Shown: piece by piece, positions 19,754 to 28,146 of the stretch
Position numbering within the stretch: position 1 is the stretch's first letter
How the letters are laid out: every line of letters begins with the position of its first letter
Assembly (NCBI RefSeq): GCF_900105535.1
Contig: NZ_LT629779.1
Coordinates: forward strand, 1,674,001-1,738,000
From: Pseudarthrobacter equi
GTDB lineage: Bacteria; Actinomycetota; Actinomycetes; Actinomycetales; Micrococcaceae
Direction: 5' to 3'
DNA length: 64,000 bases
Notes under the pieces: generated by a model
Database searches by the model: none
The model's input: the letters and a program-made list of their open reading frames with translations, nothing else
Told to the model about the DNA's origin: nothing
Program-made: the position numbers and the translations under genes

Positions 19754-20311
19754 ATGATTTCCGCACTTGCAGACCGCATCCGGGGCCTGGCGTCGCTGTT
19801 TTGGCGCGAGGTTGCCAAATTTGGGGCGGTGGGCGGTGTGGCCTTCGTCATTGACAACGGCCTGACGTATTACCTCATGCACGGCCCCATGACGGACAGC
19901 GAAGCGAAGGCGCGGTTCGTTGGCGCCACGGTGGCTACCGTCTTCTCGTGGATCGCCAACCGTTTCTGGACCTTCCGCCACCGACGCCAGGACAATGTGC
20001 TGCGCGAGTTCGTCATGTTCGTCCTCATCAACGGCATTGGCATCGGCATCTCCACCGGATTCACGGCCCTGGCCAAGTACGGGCTCGGCGTCACCGACAA
20101 GAACCTGCTGTTCCTGGCCGGTGTGGTGGGCATCCTGGTGGCCACCGTGGTGCGCTTCTTCGCCTACCGCTTCCTCGTGTTCAACAAGGAGCTGGACGAA
20201 GAGCCGGAATTCTCGCACGACCACGAGCTCATCGAAATGCACCACCACGGTGCGCCGGTGGCCGCAGACAACGAGCGCCAGCCGTCCGCGGACGGTCCGG
20301 CCAAGTCCTAG
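19754..20311 (+). CDS. GtrA-family membrane protein
   Basis: 185 residues from the ATG at 19754 (GGAGGG about 3 nt upstream). Four helices carry the GtrA pattern: FWREVAKFGAVGGVAFVIDNGLTYYLM, VGATVATVFSWIANRFWTFRHRR, LREFVMFVLINGIGIGISTGFTALAKYGLG and FLAGVVGILVATVVRFFAYRFLVFN. GtrA proteins are thought to help move polyprenyl-linked sugars across the membrane for surface-glycan synthesis. The His/Asp/Glu-rich tail (DHELIEMHHHG) is unusual and could bind metal. It is divergent from purK. Confidence 0.9.
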   Translation: MISALADRIRGLASLFWREVAKFGAVGGVAFVIDNGLTYYLMHGPMTDSEAKARFVGATVATVFSWIANRFWTFRHRRQDNVLREFVMFVLINGIGIGISTGFTALAKYGLGVTDKNLLFLAGVVGILVATVVRFFAYRFLVFNKELDEEPEFSHDHELIEMHHHGAPVAADNERQPSADGPAKS

Positions 20312-20338
20312 CTGGCCATTGCCGGCCCCTGGCCGGTG

Positions 20339-21067
20339 TCAGTTGCCGTGGATGCGTTCGGCGGTGAGCAGCTTGTCGGTCAGCTGGACGTCCGGATGGG
20401 TGATCACCACGGATCCGTCCTGCTTCCATGCCCCGAGGGCATCGGCCAGCGCCGACTCCAGGCCGTCCGCGGCCGGAATGTGCAGCCGAACGCCGCCGTC
20501 ATGGCTGGCGGCGAATCCCTCCAGCAGGTCCCGCTGTAGGTGCTCACGGCCGTCCGATCCTGAGATGGCCCGCGCCAGGGGATCGGGATCGGCATGCGCC
20601 AGGAAAACATCTCCATGGAGGCGTACTTCGGCCGCGTAGTCGAGGCAGCCGCCGGCGAGCTCACCCGGCCACCGCATGGCCAGGGCGGGAAGCGCGACGG
20701 CGATCACGGCGTCGTAAGTCCCTTCTGCCGCTTCCTGCCCGGCCGCCTTTCCGTTCAGCAGGTCGGGGTCGGCAGTGACGAGGAAGTCGGCGCCCTCGCC
20801 CTCCAGGACGGTTTCCAGGCCCAGTTGCCACGCGGCAAGGGCCCACACCATCGTTTTCCAATGCGCGGGCAGGGCCAGCCTGATCTTCATGCCGGGCTCG
20901 GCATCGAGCTCATCCTGCAGCAGGTTGCTGGTCTTCGCTACCCAGTTGTCCAGGACCCGGCCGGAAAGTTCCACGCGCTCGCCCTCCGGCCCGTACCACG
21001 TCAGCCGCGGTGCAGTGGAGTTGCCTGAGCGGAGGCTGTTCATCAGCTGGATTGCCGGAGTAGTCAT
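20339..21067 (-). CDS. TIGR03089 family protein (acyl-adenylate-like fold fragment)
   Basis: 242 residues. The N-terminus PRLTWYGPEGERVELSGRVLDNWVAKTSNLLQDEL and MKIRLALPAHWKTMVWALAAWQLG resemble the first part of AMP-dependent acyl-CoA synthetases. The catalytic TSGTTG and C-terminal domains are absent. That truncated arrangement is what TIGR03089 describes in actinobacteria. Function is unknown. It is convergent with gtrA, the two stop codons separated by 27 nt of GC-rich sequence. Confidence 0.8.
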   Translation of the reverse strand: MTTPAIQLMNSLRSGNSTAPRLTWYGPEGERVELSGRVLDNWVAKTSNLLQDELDAEPGMKIRLALPAHWKTMVWALAAWQLGLETVLEGEGADFLVTADPDLLNGKAAGQEAAEGTYDAVIAVALPALAMRWPGELAGGCLDYAAEVRLHGDVFLAHADPDPLARAISGSDGREHLQRDLLEGFAASHDGGVRLHIPAADGLESALADALGAWKQDGSVVITHPDVQLTDKLLTAERIHGN

Positions 21068-21461
21068 GCCTCCATCCTGCCACTGGCCGCCGTGCCGGTC
21101 ATCCGGCGCGGTGGTGCCGACATCAGGGGGCCGGTGCCATATGAGATCTTTATCACACGAAGTAGTAAGCGGGCTTGCTAATTTCTTCGAAGGACGCTAT
21201 TTTCGCGCGGCGACAGCGATTCCAGCCCGCTTTCCGTCCTTTTGGCCGGTGGGAGTGGGGGGTGGCGTCGCCAGGGGGTAAAAATTCCCGGGCGTGGCGT
21301 GCACGTGGTTCGCCGCGGTCACTGATTATTATCCCGGCTGCGGCTTGACTCGCCTTAGTTACACACGTGTAATTAGATATCTAAAGGCAACTGCGTAAAT
21401 ACCGGCACACAACCGAGTGTCCACGTATCCAGGCAGTGGCTGCAACATCAGGAGGGTCGCC
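21068..21461. other. 394-bp intergenic region before whiB
   Basis: No coding frame is credible. It holds the whiB promoter (21345-21373). A 9-bp perfect inverted repeat AAGCGGGCT/AGCCCGCTT at 21167-21175 and 21224-21232 encloses an AT-richer segment. A leader of about 80 nt follows the promoter. The local AT content is high for this genome, as expected of a regulated upstream region. Confidence 0.6.
21345..21373 (+). promoter_or_regulatory. whiB promoter
   Basis: TTGACT, 17-bp spacer, TGTAAT: the closest match to the sigma-70/HrdB consensus in the window. The palindrome ACACGTGT (21363-21370) overlaps the -10 box and is a plausible operator. Expected start of transcription is near 21380, leaving a leader of about 80 nt. 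Confidence 0.7.
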
Positions 21462-21995
21462 GTGGGGCAAGCAGAGCGTATCCAGGAAGATGCCGTCGTG
21501 GCCGGACAGGCTACGGCAAGGTACCGTGCCCGGGGGGTGCCCAGTGATTGGTACGTGGATCCCGCCGATCCCGCCGCCGCTGAACGCTACAACAGCAACA
21601 CCGGCACTGCACTTGAAGACCAGGCCACTGCCTTCCTGGCAGCCCACGAAGCCCTTCTCGATGGCGGCGCGGAACCGGAAGACGAACTCGATCCGCCCAT
21701 GGAACTCGCTGCTCCGGGAACGGTGCAGCCGGTGTGGATCGGCCTGCCGTTCCAGCAGGACTTCGACGACGAAGGGGAGCTGGGCTGGCAGACGGACGCC
21801 CTGTGCGCCCAAACCGATCCTGAAGCTTTCTTTCCGGAAAAGGGCGGCTCCACCCGTGACGCCAAGAAGGTCTGCGGTGCGTGCAACGTCCGCTCCCAGT
21901 GCCTGGAGTACGCGTTGGCCAATGACGAACGGTTCGGCATCTGGGGAGGCCTTTCCGAGCGTGAGCGCCGACGACTGAGGAAGCGAGCGGTCTAA
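21462..21995 (+). CDS. whiB: WhiB-family iron-sulfur transcription factor (WhiB2/WhmD-like)
   Basis: 177 residues from the GTG at 21462, which has AGGAGGG about 5 nt upstream. The C-terminal half has four Cys for a [4Fe-4S] cluster (ALCAQTDPEAFFPEKGG, then C-G-A-C-x5-C), the GIWGGLSERERRR turn and a basic tail. These proteins bind region 4 of the primary sigma factor. Linkage to a glycosyltransferase, DUF3499 and manA-like genes is that of WhiB2, a regulator of septation in mycobacteria. The N-terminal extension of about 90 residues is acidic and low-complexity, longer than usual. Confidence 0.93.
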   Translation: MGQAERIQEDAVVAGQATARYRARGVPSDWYVDPADPAAAERYNSNTGTALEDQATAFLAAHEALLDGGAEPEDELDPPMELAAPGTVQPVWIGLPFQQDFDDEGELGWQTDALCAQTDPEAFFPEKGGSTRDAKKVCGACNVRSQCLEYALANDERFGIWGGLSERERRRLRKRAV

Positions 21996-24900
21996 TTCAC
22001 CAGGATGTCCATGTCACTGCCGTTGTGGTTGCCCACAACGGCAGTGCCTATCTCCCCAGAACGCTTGCAGGTCTAGCGGACCAGACCCGGCCGGTCGACT
22101 ATGCAATAGGCGTCGATACAGGGTCCGGTGACGACTCCCGGACCCTTCTCGAAAACACCTTGGGCCGAGCCCATGTCGTCTCCCATGATCACGGGAAGGG
22201 CGGCATGGGCGCCGCTGTGTCCGCAGCCCTTTCGGAGCTGGCCCCGGGCGGGGCAGGCAGGGCCGACCGCAAACCGGAGTGGATCTGGCTGCTCCACGAC
22301 GACGCCTCACCCGCCCCGGAGGCCCTGGCCGAACTGCTCGGTGCCGTGGAACGTGCGCCGTCAGTGACCGTTGCCGGCTGCAAGCAACTGGACTGGCACG
22401 AGGAACGTAAGCTCATCGACGTCGGGCTGTCCACCAGCAGGTGGGCGGAACGGCTGACGCTCATCGACGCCGACGAGCTTGACCAGGGCCAGTACGACGG
22501 CCGCAGCGACACCTTCGCCGTCAACTCGGCGGGTATGCTCGTGCGGCGGGACGTGTGGGAGCAGCTGGGCGGGTTCGACCCCGGGCTCCCGGGCACCGGG
22601 GACGACGTCGATTTTTGCTGGCGGAACCGCCTGGCAGGGCACCGGGTTGTCGTGGTACCGGCAGCCCGGATGTTCCACGTGGCGCACAGGCCGCACGGCC
22701 TGGGTAACCCGGCAGCAGCCAGAAAGGCCCAGGTACACCTGCGGCTGAAGCACGCGCCTTTGTGGATGGTCCCGGTGCATGCTGTGGGAGCCCTGCTCGG
22801 AAGCCTCTTCAGGCTGGTCCTGAGCATCGTGGTGAAGGACCCGGCCCACGGAATCACGCAAATCGCTGCCACCTTCGCCGCCCTGGTGCGGCCACGAACC
22901 ATTGCCCGGGCAAGGAAGTCGGCGCGGCAGACCCGGCGCATCCGCCGGTCCGTGATCCGCAAGCTCCAGACGCCGCGACGGGAAGTCTGGAGCCACCGGC
23001 GTTCCCTGATGGAAGCCATTGGCGCGGACGACAACCCCGCAGATGAACTTGAACAGGACCCCCTGGCACACCAGCCCACGGGTGACTCCGCAGACGATTT
23101 CGCCGCACTGGCAACCCGGAAGCGCGGCTGGGTGGGCAACGGTGCCCTGGCCGCCTTCATCATCGCTTCCCTTGCCTCGCTGTTGGGCCTGGCAGGCCTT
23201 CTCCGTGCTGAGGCTGTGGCCGGCGGTGGCCTCATTCCCATCTCCACTGGCCTGGGGGACATTTGGCAGAACGCCTCCGGCTGGTGGATCAATCTTGGTG
23301 CGGGACTTCCCGGCCACGGAGACCCCTTCGACTACGTGCTGTGGATCCTGGGGGTACTGGGAGGCGGCAACGCGAACGCCGCCATGGCGTGGCTTATCAT
23401 CCTTGGCACGCCACTGTCCGGACTGACGGCATGGTTCGCCGCAGGCGGGTTGACCACCCGGCGGCGACTTCGCCTGGTTGCCGCGCTGTTCTGGTCGGCT
23501 GCGCCGGCCCTGCAGGTTGCCCTGAACCAGGGGCGGGCCGGAGCCCTCGTGGCGCACCTGATGGTTCCCTTGGTTGTCCTGGCCCTGCTGCGGGCCACGG
23601 GTTCCGCCGTGGGCCACGGCCGCCATGCAGTACCGCAACCAGGCCTGCGTGCAGCTGACAAACCGGCCGTCCGGCCGGGAATCAACGGAACACCTTCCTG
23701 GACTGCCGCGGCCGCGGCGGGGCTTGCCCTCGCCGTCACGGTTGCTTCCGCGCCTTCCCTCCTGGTCCCGGCAGCCCTGGTCATCATTATCTGTGGGCTT
23801 CGGATGGGCCGCCGCGGCCGCACCGTTTGGTGGGCCCTCCTGCCCAGCGCTGCTTTGTTCATCCCGTTCGGCATTTCAGTTCTCGATAGGCCGCGTGCCC
23901 TGTTGGCCGACCCCGGCATGCCCCTGCCCTTCGCGGCTGCCCCGCTCTGGCAGCAGCTCCTGGGCCAGCCGCTGGCGTTCGACCCCGCCAAGGGGCTAGT
24001 GGGGTTGCCGCTCTTTGCGGACGGCGCGCTGCCGTGGGCCCTGGCATTGGTGGTCCTCCTGGCGGCACCGGTACTCATCCTTGCAGTCGTGGCCCTTTTC
24101 GCCACGGGACGCGGGTCCGGGACGGTGCGGGCGCTGTGGGCAGCGGCCACCATAGCGCTGGCCTGCGGATGGCTGGCCACCCAGGTGGCCACTGGTGCCA
24201 CCGCTGACAGCCTCGTTAGCCCATTCACCGGACCTGCCGTGTCCGCCGCCGCGTTTGCCCTCCTGGGTGCGGGCCTGCTCGGAGCGGAACGGCTCCTGAA
24301 CGCTGCCGGCCGGGCCGCCGCCAGGAAACCGCGCCGTGCAACGGCAGCCAATGCGGCCGTAGCAGTGGGCATGGCGGTGCTTCTTGTGGGGCCGGTCGTC
24401 AGCATGGCCGCATGGTCCGCCCAAAACCTGCTCCGGACCGGCACAGCGACCGCGGCGCCAGCCGTTCCCGAAGAATCCGAAGCACCCGGGCTCGGTACCG
24501 CCAGGCTCGTAGAGGCGGCCGGTATCCGCACCCTTCCAGCCACCGCAATCGACCGCGGAACCGGCGCTGAGCAGACACGGACACTGCTGATCGGTACCCG
24601 CGAAGACGGTACCTACGACGCGTCCCTGATGCGTGGTGCGGGAACCACGCTGGACAGCCTGTCCGCTATCGCCGCTGCCCGGGGCATCACGGGTGCTGCG
24701 GGAGCCGAAACGGTGCGCGGCGACGACGACGTCACAGCGTCCGTGCGGAGGGTAGTGGCCACGCTGGTTGCCGGGCAGGGCGTTGACCCGCGCGAAGACC
24801 TTGAGAAGCTCGGCGCCGGATTCGTGGTCCTGCGCTCCGCCGATACCGCGGCTCAACTGACCGCAAGCCGGATGGACGCAGTCCCGGGGCTTGTGGCTGT

Positions 24901-25363
24901 GGGACAGACCGACGTGGGCTGGCTCTGGCGCATCACGTCCCGGAACCAGTCCGCCACGCAGGCGGCGGAAGTTGCCCACCGTGTCCGGATTACAGACAGC
25001 AACGGCGCCACACTGGCCATGGTGCCATCGGGGGTGAACGACGTCGACACCTCCGTTTCCGGTGGCCCGGAAGGCCGTCTGGTTGTCCTGGCCGAACGCG
25101 CCGATGCCGGCTGGACCGCCTGGCTTGATGGCCGGAAGCTCACATCCACCACGTCAGGATGGGCGCAGGCGTTCACGCTGCCTGCTTCGGGCGGACAGCT
25201 GACAGTCCGCTACGAAAACCCCTGGTCCTGGTGGATTGGAGCAGCCCAGATCACGGTCATCGGCCTGACGGTCATGCTCGCCATTCCCATGCCGGTCAAC
25301 AGGCCCAGGACCGGGCTGTCACGTGACGAAGGCGCCCTGCGTAAGGAAAAGCAGAATGCATGA
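21995..25363 (+). CDS. GT2 glycosyltransferase fused to a large membrane domain
   Basis: About 1,120 residues. The N-terminal GT2 domain (residues ~1-280) starts DVHVTAVVVAHNGSAYLPRTLAGL and has WLLHDDASPAPEAL (metal-binding Asp pair) and FDPGLPGTGDDVDFCWRNRLAGHRVVVVP. About ten membrane helices follow from residue ~370 to ~820, then an extracytoplasmic domain and a last helix. The first strand of the GT fold is encoded upstream of the first ordinary start (GTG 22025). The open frame there offers no ATG, GTG or TTG, only an ATT at 21995 overlapping the whiB stop (TAATT). I therefore propose the ATT; a conventional caller would use 22025. It probably builds a surface glycan from a polyprenyl-linked or nucleotide sugar. 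Confidence 0.85.
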   Translation: MHQDVHVTAVVVAHNGSAYLPRTLAGLADQTRPVDYAIGVDTGSGDDSRTLLENTLGRAHVVSHDHGKGGMGAAVSAALSELAPGGAGRADRKPEWIWLLHDDASPAPEALAELLGAVERAPSVTVAGCKQLDWHEERKLIDVGLSTSRWAERLTLIDADELDQGQYDGRSDTFAVNSAGMLVRRDVWEQLGGFDPGLPGTGDDVDFCWRNRLAGHRVVVVPAARMFHVAHRPHGLGNPAAARKAQVHLRLKHAPLWMVPVHAVGALLGSLFRLVLSIVVKDPAHGITQIAATFAALVRPRTIARARKSARQTRRIRRSVIRKLQTPRREVWSHRRSLMEAIGADDNPADELEQDPLAHQPTGDSADDFAALATRKRGWVGNGALAAFIIASLASLLGLAGLLRAEAVAGGGLIPISTGLGDIWQNASGWWINLGAGLPGHGDPFDYVLWILGVLGGGNANAAMAWLIILGTPLSGLTAWFAAGGLTTRRRLRLVAALFWSAAPALQVALNQGRAGALVAHLMVPLVVLALLRATGSAVGHGRHAVPQPGLRAADKPAVRPGINGTPSWTAAAAAGLALAVTVASAPSLLVPAALVIIICGLRMGRRGRTVWWALLPSAALFIPFGISVLDRPRALLADPGMPLPFAAAPLWQQLLGQPLAFDPAKGLVGLPLFADGALPWALALVVLLAAPVLILAVVALFATGRGSGTVRALWAAATIALACGWLATQVATGATADSLVSPFTGPAVSAAAFALLGAGLLGAERLLNAAGRAAARKPRRATAANAAVAVGMAVLLVGPVVSMAAWSAQNLLRTGTATAAPAVPEESEAPGLGTARLVEAAGIRTLPATAIDRGTGAEQTRTLLIGTREDGTYDASLMRGAGTTLDSLSAIAAARGITGAAGAETVRGDDDVTASVRRVVATLVAGQGVDPREDLEKLGAGFVVLRSADTAAQLTASRMDAVPGLVAVGQTDVGWLWRITSRNQSATQAAEVAHRVRITDSNGATLAMVPSGVNDVDTSVSGGPEGRLVVLAERADAGWTAWLDGRKLTSTTSGWAQAFTLPASGGQLTVRYENPWSWWIGAAQITVIGLTVMLAIPMPVNRPRTGLSRDEGALRKEKQNA

Positions 25364-27032
25364 GCACCCCACCCGTCCCGCCGCAGCCGATGCCGGATCG
25401 GGGCAGGACCGGAACGGCCTGCAAGGCCAGAAGGACTCCGGCGCGGCAGATGCCCCCGCCGGCGGGAAGCGGCGGAAGGCGGCCCTTGCGGGGGCTGCCA
25501 CAGCCGTCCTTGTCCTGGCGTGCGCCGGAGGCGTCGTTGCCGCAGGTTCATTGCTGCCCAAGGCCGCTTCCAGCCGAAGCGTCCAGCCTGCTGCTGCCGC
25601 TGTTCCCGCCGGAACCAGCGTGGGTGTGTGCCCGGGCCCGGCCCGCCTCCTGGAAGGCACCGAAGCAGGAACCGATCCGCAGTTCAGCCCCGAGTCGGAC
25701 ACCGCCGCCACCAGCGTGACCGGCGCGGTACTGGGGACTGCGGGGGTGGTACCCGGAAGCCGGCTGTCGCGGCTGGACGGGGCCACCGCCGTCGAGATCG
25801 CCAAGGCTCCGGGCGCACCGGCGTCCGAAGGCCCGCGGCAGGAGCTGCTGGCCGGTACGGTGTCGGGCCGTGGCGTGGATTCGGTCACTGTCCTCAGCGC
25901 CGACGCCGTGGCCAACCAGAAGGCGTCCGCCGCGGGGGCCATGATCTTCAGGGCAACGGACGGTGACCTGCAGGGTTCGGCTGCGGCCAACTGCCTGCAG
26001 CCCTCCAACGACCAATGGCTTGCCGGAGCCAGTACCACCGTGGGCCGTACATCGGTGCTGGTCCTGAGCAATGCATCCAGCAGCCCGGCCACCGTCAGCC
26101 TCGAGCTGTTCGGCGGGAAGGGGCAGATCCAGGCGCCGGGAAGCCGCGGCCTGCTGGTGGCGCCGGGAACCACACGTTCAGTGGTGCTGGCCGGGCTGGC
26201 GCCCGGCGAGGAACAGCTGAGTGTCCGTGTCCGCAGCACCGGCGGTCCCATTGCGGCGGCCATCCAGCAGAGTGTCCTGCGCGGCCTGACACCCGGGGGA
26301 GTGGACTTCATCACGCCGGGCACCGCGCCTGCCGTCCGCCAGGTGATGACCGGCGTTGACATCCAGGACGCCGCCGGTATCGCCGCGCTGACCGGCAAGC
26401 CCGGGTATGCAGACGCCGCCCCCGCGCTGGAGATCACCGTGCCGGGGCCGTCCGACGCCGTGGTCGAGGTCAAGCTCTATGGCCGGGACGGCCAAAAGGC
26501 ACTCCCCTCCGGCGGCGTGATCACAGCCAAAGCCAACTCCATTACCGAAGTATCCCTGGCCGGGGTGCCGGCCGGGAATTACACCGTAGCGGCGTCGTCC
26601 GACGTTTCGTTTGTGGCGGCAACGCGCATCACCCGCGGGCTGCAGGCGAACCAGCCCTCGGACCTCGCCTGGGCGGCATCCGGAATCCGGCTGGGCAGCC
26701 AGCATGTGGTGGCCGTGCCCAAGGGCGGCACCCGCCAGCTCGTATTCGGCGCCCTCGACGCCAGGGCCACCATCACCTACGCCGCGATTACCGCCGACGG
26801 CAAGGTAAAGGCACCGGCCACCGCCGACATCGCCGGCGGAACCACAGCCTCCATCACCGTTCCCAATGAGGCAGACGGTGCCGAGGTTGTGGGCTACGTG
26901 GTGTCAGCATCCGGCGACGCCGCGTACGGTGCGGTCTTGGTGGGACAGGATGGCCGCAGCGACGTCTCATCGCTGCCGTTCCAGGCTGCAGCCGCCGGAC
27001 AGGAAACGGTCCCGGTAGCCCTGGGCTACTGA
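25356..27032 (+). CDS. DUF5719 family secreted/anchored protein
   Basis: 558 residues from the ATG at 25356 (AAGGAAAAG upstream), overlapping the glycosyltransferase stop by 8 nt, so translation is probably coupled. A polar N-terminus is followed by one helix (AALAGAATAVLVLACAGGVVAAG), and the rest is outside the membrane. It is Gly/Ala/Val/Thr-rich with repeated beta-sandwich-like strands (SVLVLSNASSSPATVSLELFGGKG, ELSVRVRSTGGPIAAAIQQS). Family membership comes from this layout and its fixed place after the GT2 gene. Function is unknown; it may work with the transferase in a surface glycan pathway. Confidence 0.82.
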   Translation: MHEHPTRPAAADAGSGQDRNGLQGQKDSGAADAPAGGKRRKAALAGAATAVLVLACAGGVVAAGSLLPKAASSRSVQPAAAAVPAGTSVGVCPGPARLLEGTEAGTDPQFSPESDTAATSVTGAVLGTAGVVPGSRLSRLDGATAVEIAKAPGAPASEGPRQELLAGTVSGRGVDSVTVLSADAVANQKASAAGAMIFRATDGDLQGSAAANCLQPSNDQWLAGASTTVGRTSVLVLSNASSSPATVSLELFGGKGQIQAPGSRGLLVAPGTTRSVVLAGLAPGEEQLSVRVRSTGGPIAAAIQQSVLRGLTPGGVDFITPGTAPAVRQVMTGVDIQDAAGIAALTGKPGYADAAPALEITVPGPSDAVVEVKLYGRDGQKALPSGGVITAKANSITEVSLAGVPAGNYTVAASSDVSFVAATRITRGLQANQPSDLAWAASGIRLGSQHVVAVPKGGTRQLVFGALDARATITYAAITADGKVKAPATADIAGGTTASITVPNEADGAEVVGYVVSASGDAAYGAVLVGQDGRSDVSSLPFQAAAAGQETVPVALGY

Positions 27033-27045
27033 CCCGCCTGCGCGT

Positions 27046-27558
27046 TCAATAGCGGCGCCGGTACACCGGGTCCAGGGTTTCGGGCGCCACGCCCAGCATC
27101 TCGGCAGTGTGCTCAACGACGACGTCGTGAACCATGTCCTGGAGTTCCTCCACACCCGGGCAGGCCTGTTCCACGACGCGCCGGTAGACGGTGATCAGCG
27201 GCCCGTCATCCCCGGCCGCCGGCGTGTAGGCGCCCATGGGTGCGGGTGCGCCGGTGGCGGCCAGGAGTTCCAGCTCCGGTGGAATCTCATCAACGCCGAA
27301 CCTGACGCCGTCCAGGGTCTTTCCCCAGATATCGTGCAGCCGCTGGGCCGAGTCCAGCACCATGTCATCGAAGCGGTCGCCGCGCGTCCGGTAGCCGGGG
27401 TGGGTGGGAAGCATGACTTCCCCGCGCAGGCCACGGCCGTGACGGTTCCGCCGGCGCCGCATGAAGCTCCGGCCAGCTGCGGACGCCCCGGTGGTGGAAT
27501 CGGCATCCGGGTCAGCCAACCGGACCGTCAGGCCTGAATTCTGGTTCGATGACTGCAT
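27046..27558 (-). CDS. Zincin-fold (DUF1025-type) protein with degenerate metal motif
   Basis: 170 residues. The body PGYRTRGDRFDDMVLDSAQRLHDIWGKTLDGVRFGVDEIPPE and PLITVYRRVVEQACPGVEELQDMV match small bacterial metallopeptidase-like proteins. Where peptidases of this family have HExxHxxG, this protein reads VHDVVVEHTAEMLG. The two His and the Glu are not in the required order, so peptidase activity is doubtful. It is read leaderless from the ATG at 27558 and is convergent with DUF5719. The Arg-rich stretch (MRRRRNRHGRGLRG) near residue 33 suggests nucleic-acid or membrane contact. Confidence 0.8.
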   Translation of the reverse strand: MQSSNQNSGLTVRLADPDADSTTGASAAGRSFMRRRRNRHGRGLRGEVMLPTHPGYRTRGDRFDDMVLDSAQRLHDIWGKTLDGVRFGVDEIPPELELLAATGAPAPMGAYTPAAGDDGPLITVYRRVVEQACPGVEELQDMVHDVVVEHTAEMLGVAPETLDPVYRRRY

Positions 27559-27564
27559 ACATTG

Positions 27565-27570
27565 ACTTTA
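27565..27570 (-). promoter_or_regulatory. Leaderless -10 box for the zincin-fold gene
   Basis: Minus-strand TAAAGT, 6 nt before the ATG at 27558. Confidence 0.5.
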
Positions 27571-27663
27571 AACCCGGACCGGGGATTCCGCGACAGATTC
27601 GCCCCGCAGCGAAGGCGCGTCCGGGCACGGGCCCCAATGCGGCGTTTTGGCTTGGGCGCAGAG

Positions 27664-27669
27664 TAGTCT
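27664..27669 (+). promoter_or_regulatory. -10 box for DUF3499 gene
   Basis: TAGTCT, 8 nt before the GTG at 27678. This supports that start over the upstream in-frame ATG at 27549. Confidence 0.45.
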
Positions 27670-27677
27670 GTGATGTC

Positions 27678-28067
27678 GTGGGAGCTATCCGTCAGTGTTC
27701 AAGATCTGCCTGCCGCCAATCGGCGGTGGCCACCCTGACGTATGTGTACGCGGACTCCACCGCTGTCCTGGGTCCCCTTGCCACATACGCAGAACCGCAT
27801 TGCTACGACCTCTGCGAACAACACGCCGACTCGCTGACCGTTCCCCGCGGCTGGGAGGTCCTGCGGCTGGCCATGCCCTCGACTCCGCAGCAGCCCGGCC
27901 CGGACGATCTCCTCGCCCTGGCCAACGCGGTACGGGAGGCGGCAGCGGTGCCGGCCCAGGCGCCGCAGCAACCCGCGCAGCGCGGCCAGCATTCCGCCTT
28001 GGAGGCGCCTGCCGGGGCCGAAGGGATCCGAAGGGGACACCTGCGCATCCTTCGCGAGCCGTCCTGA
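27678..28067 (+). CDS. DUF3499 family protein (cysteine-rich)
   Basis: 129 residues from the GTG at 27678. The DUF3499 core is RQCSRSACRQSAVATLTYVYADSTAVLGPLATYAEPHCYDLCEQHADSLTVPRGWEVLRL. It has a C-x4-C pair and a HCYDLCEQH cluster that could bind zinc. The tail is Gln/Ala/Pro-rich. The family is confined to actinobacteria, and its gene usually lies near whiB2 and phosphomannomutase genes. The role is unknown; a small zinc-ribbon regulator or adaptor is a guess. It is divergent from the zincin-fold gene. Confidence 0.88.
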   Translation: MGAIRQCSRSACRQSAVATLTYVYADSTAVLGPLATYAEPHCYDLCEQHADSLTVPRGWEVLRLAMPSTPQQPGPDDLLALANAVREAAAVPAQAPQQPAQRGQHSALEAPAGAEGIRRGHLRILREPS

Positions 28068-28081
28068 GCCCTTTCTGGCGG

Positions 28082-28087
28082 TAGGCT
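28082..28087 (+). promoter_or_regulatory. Candidate -10 box for Trm112-like gene
   Basis: TAGGCT begins 65 nt before the ATG at 28147, so this message, unlike its neighbours, would carry a leader of about 50 nt. Confidence 0.4.
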
Positions 28088-28146
28088 GGAACCTGCACAC
28101 CATTTCCGCTACCGGCGCGAGCGCGCCCGCCAGGGAGCCTGAACCT

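Noticed and set aside
19580..19857. N-terminal extension of PurK
   Set aside because: PurK homologues start at the G-V-V-G-G-G-Q-L strand, and the GTG at 19578 has a -10 box at leaderless distance.
20312..20338. Independent terminator between gtrA and TIGR03089 genes
   Set aside because: CTGGCC/GGCCGG pairing is short and ambiguous. It was not strong enough to list.
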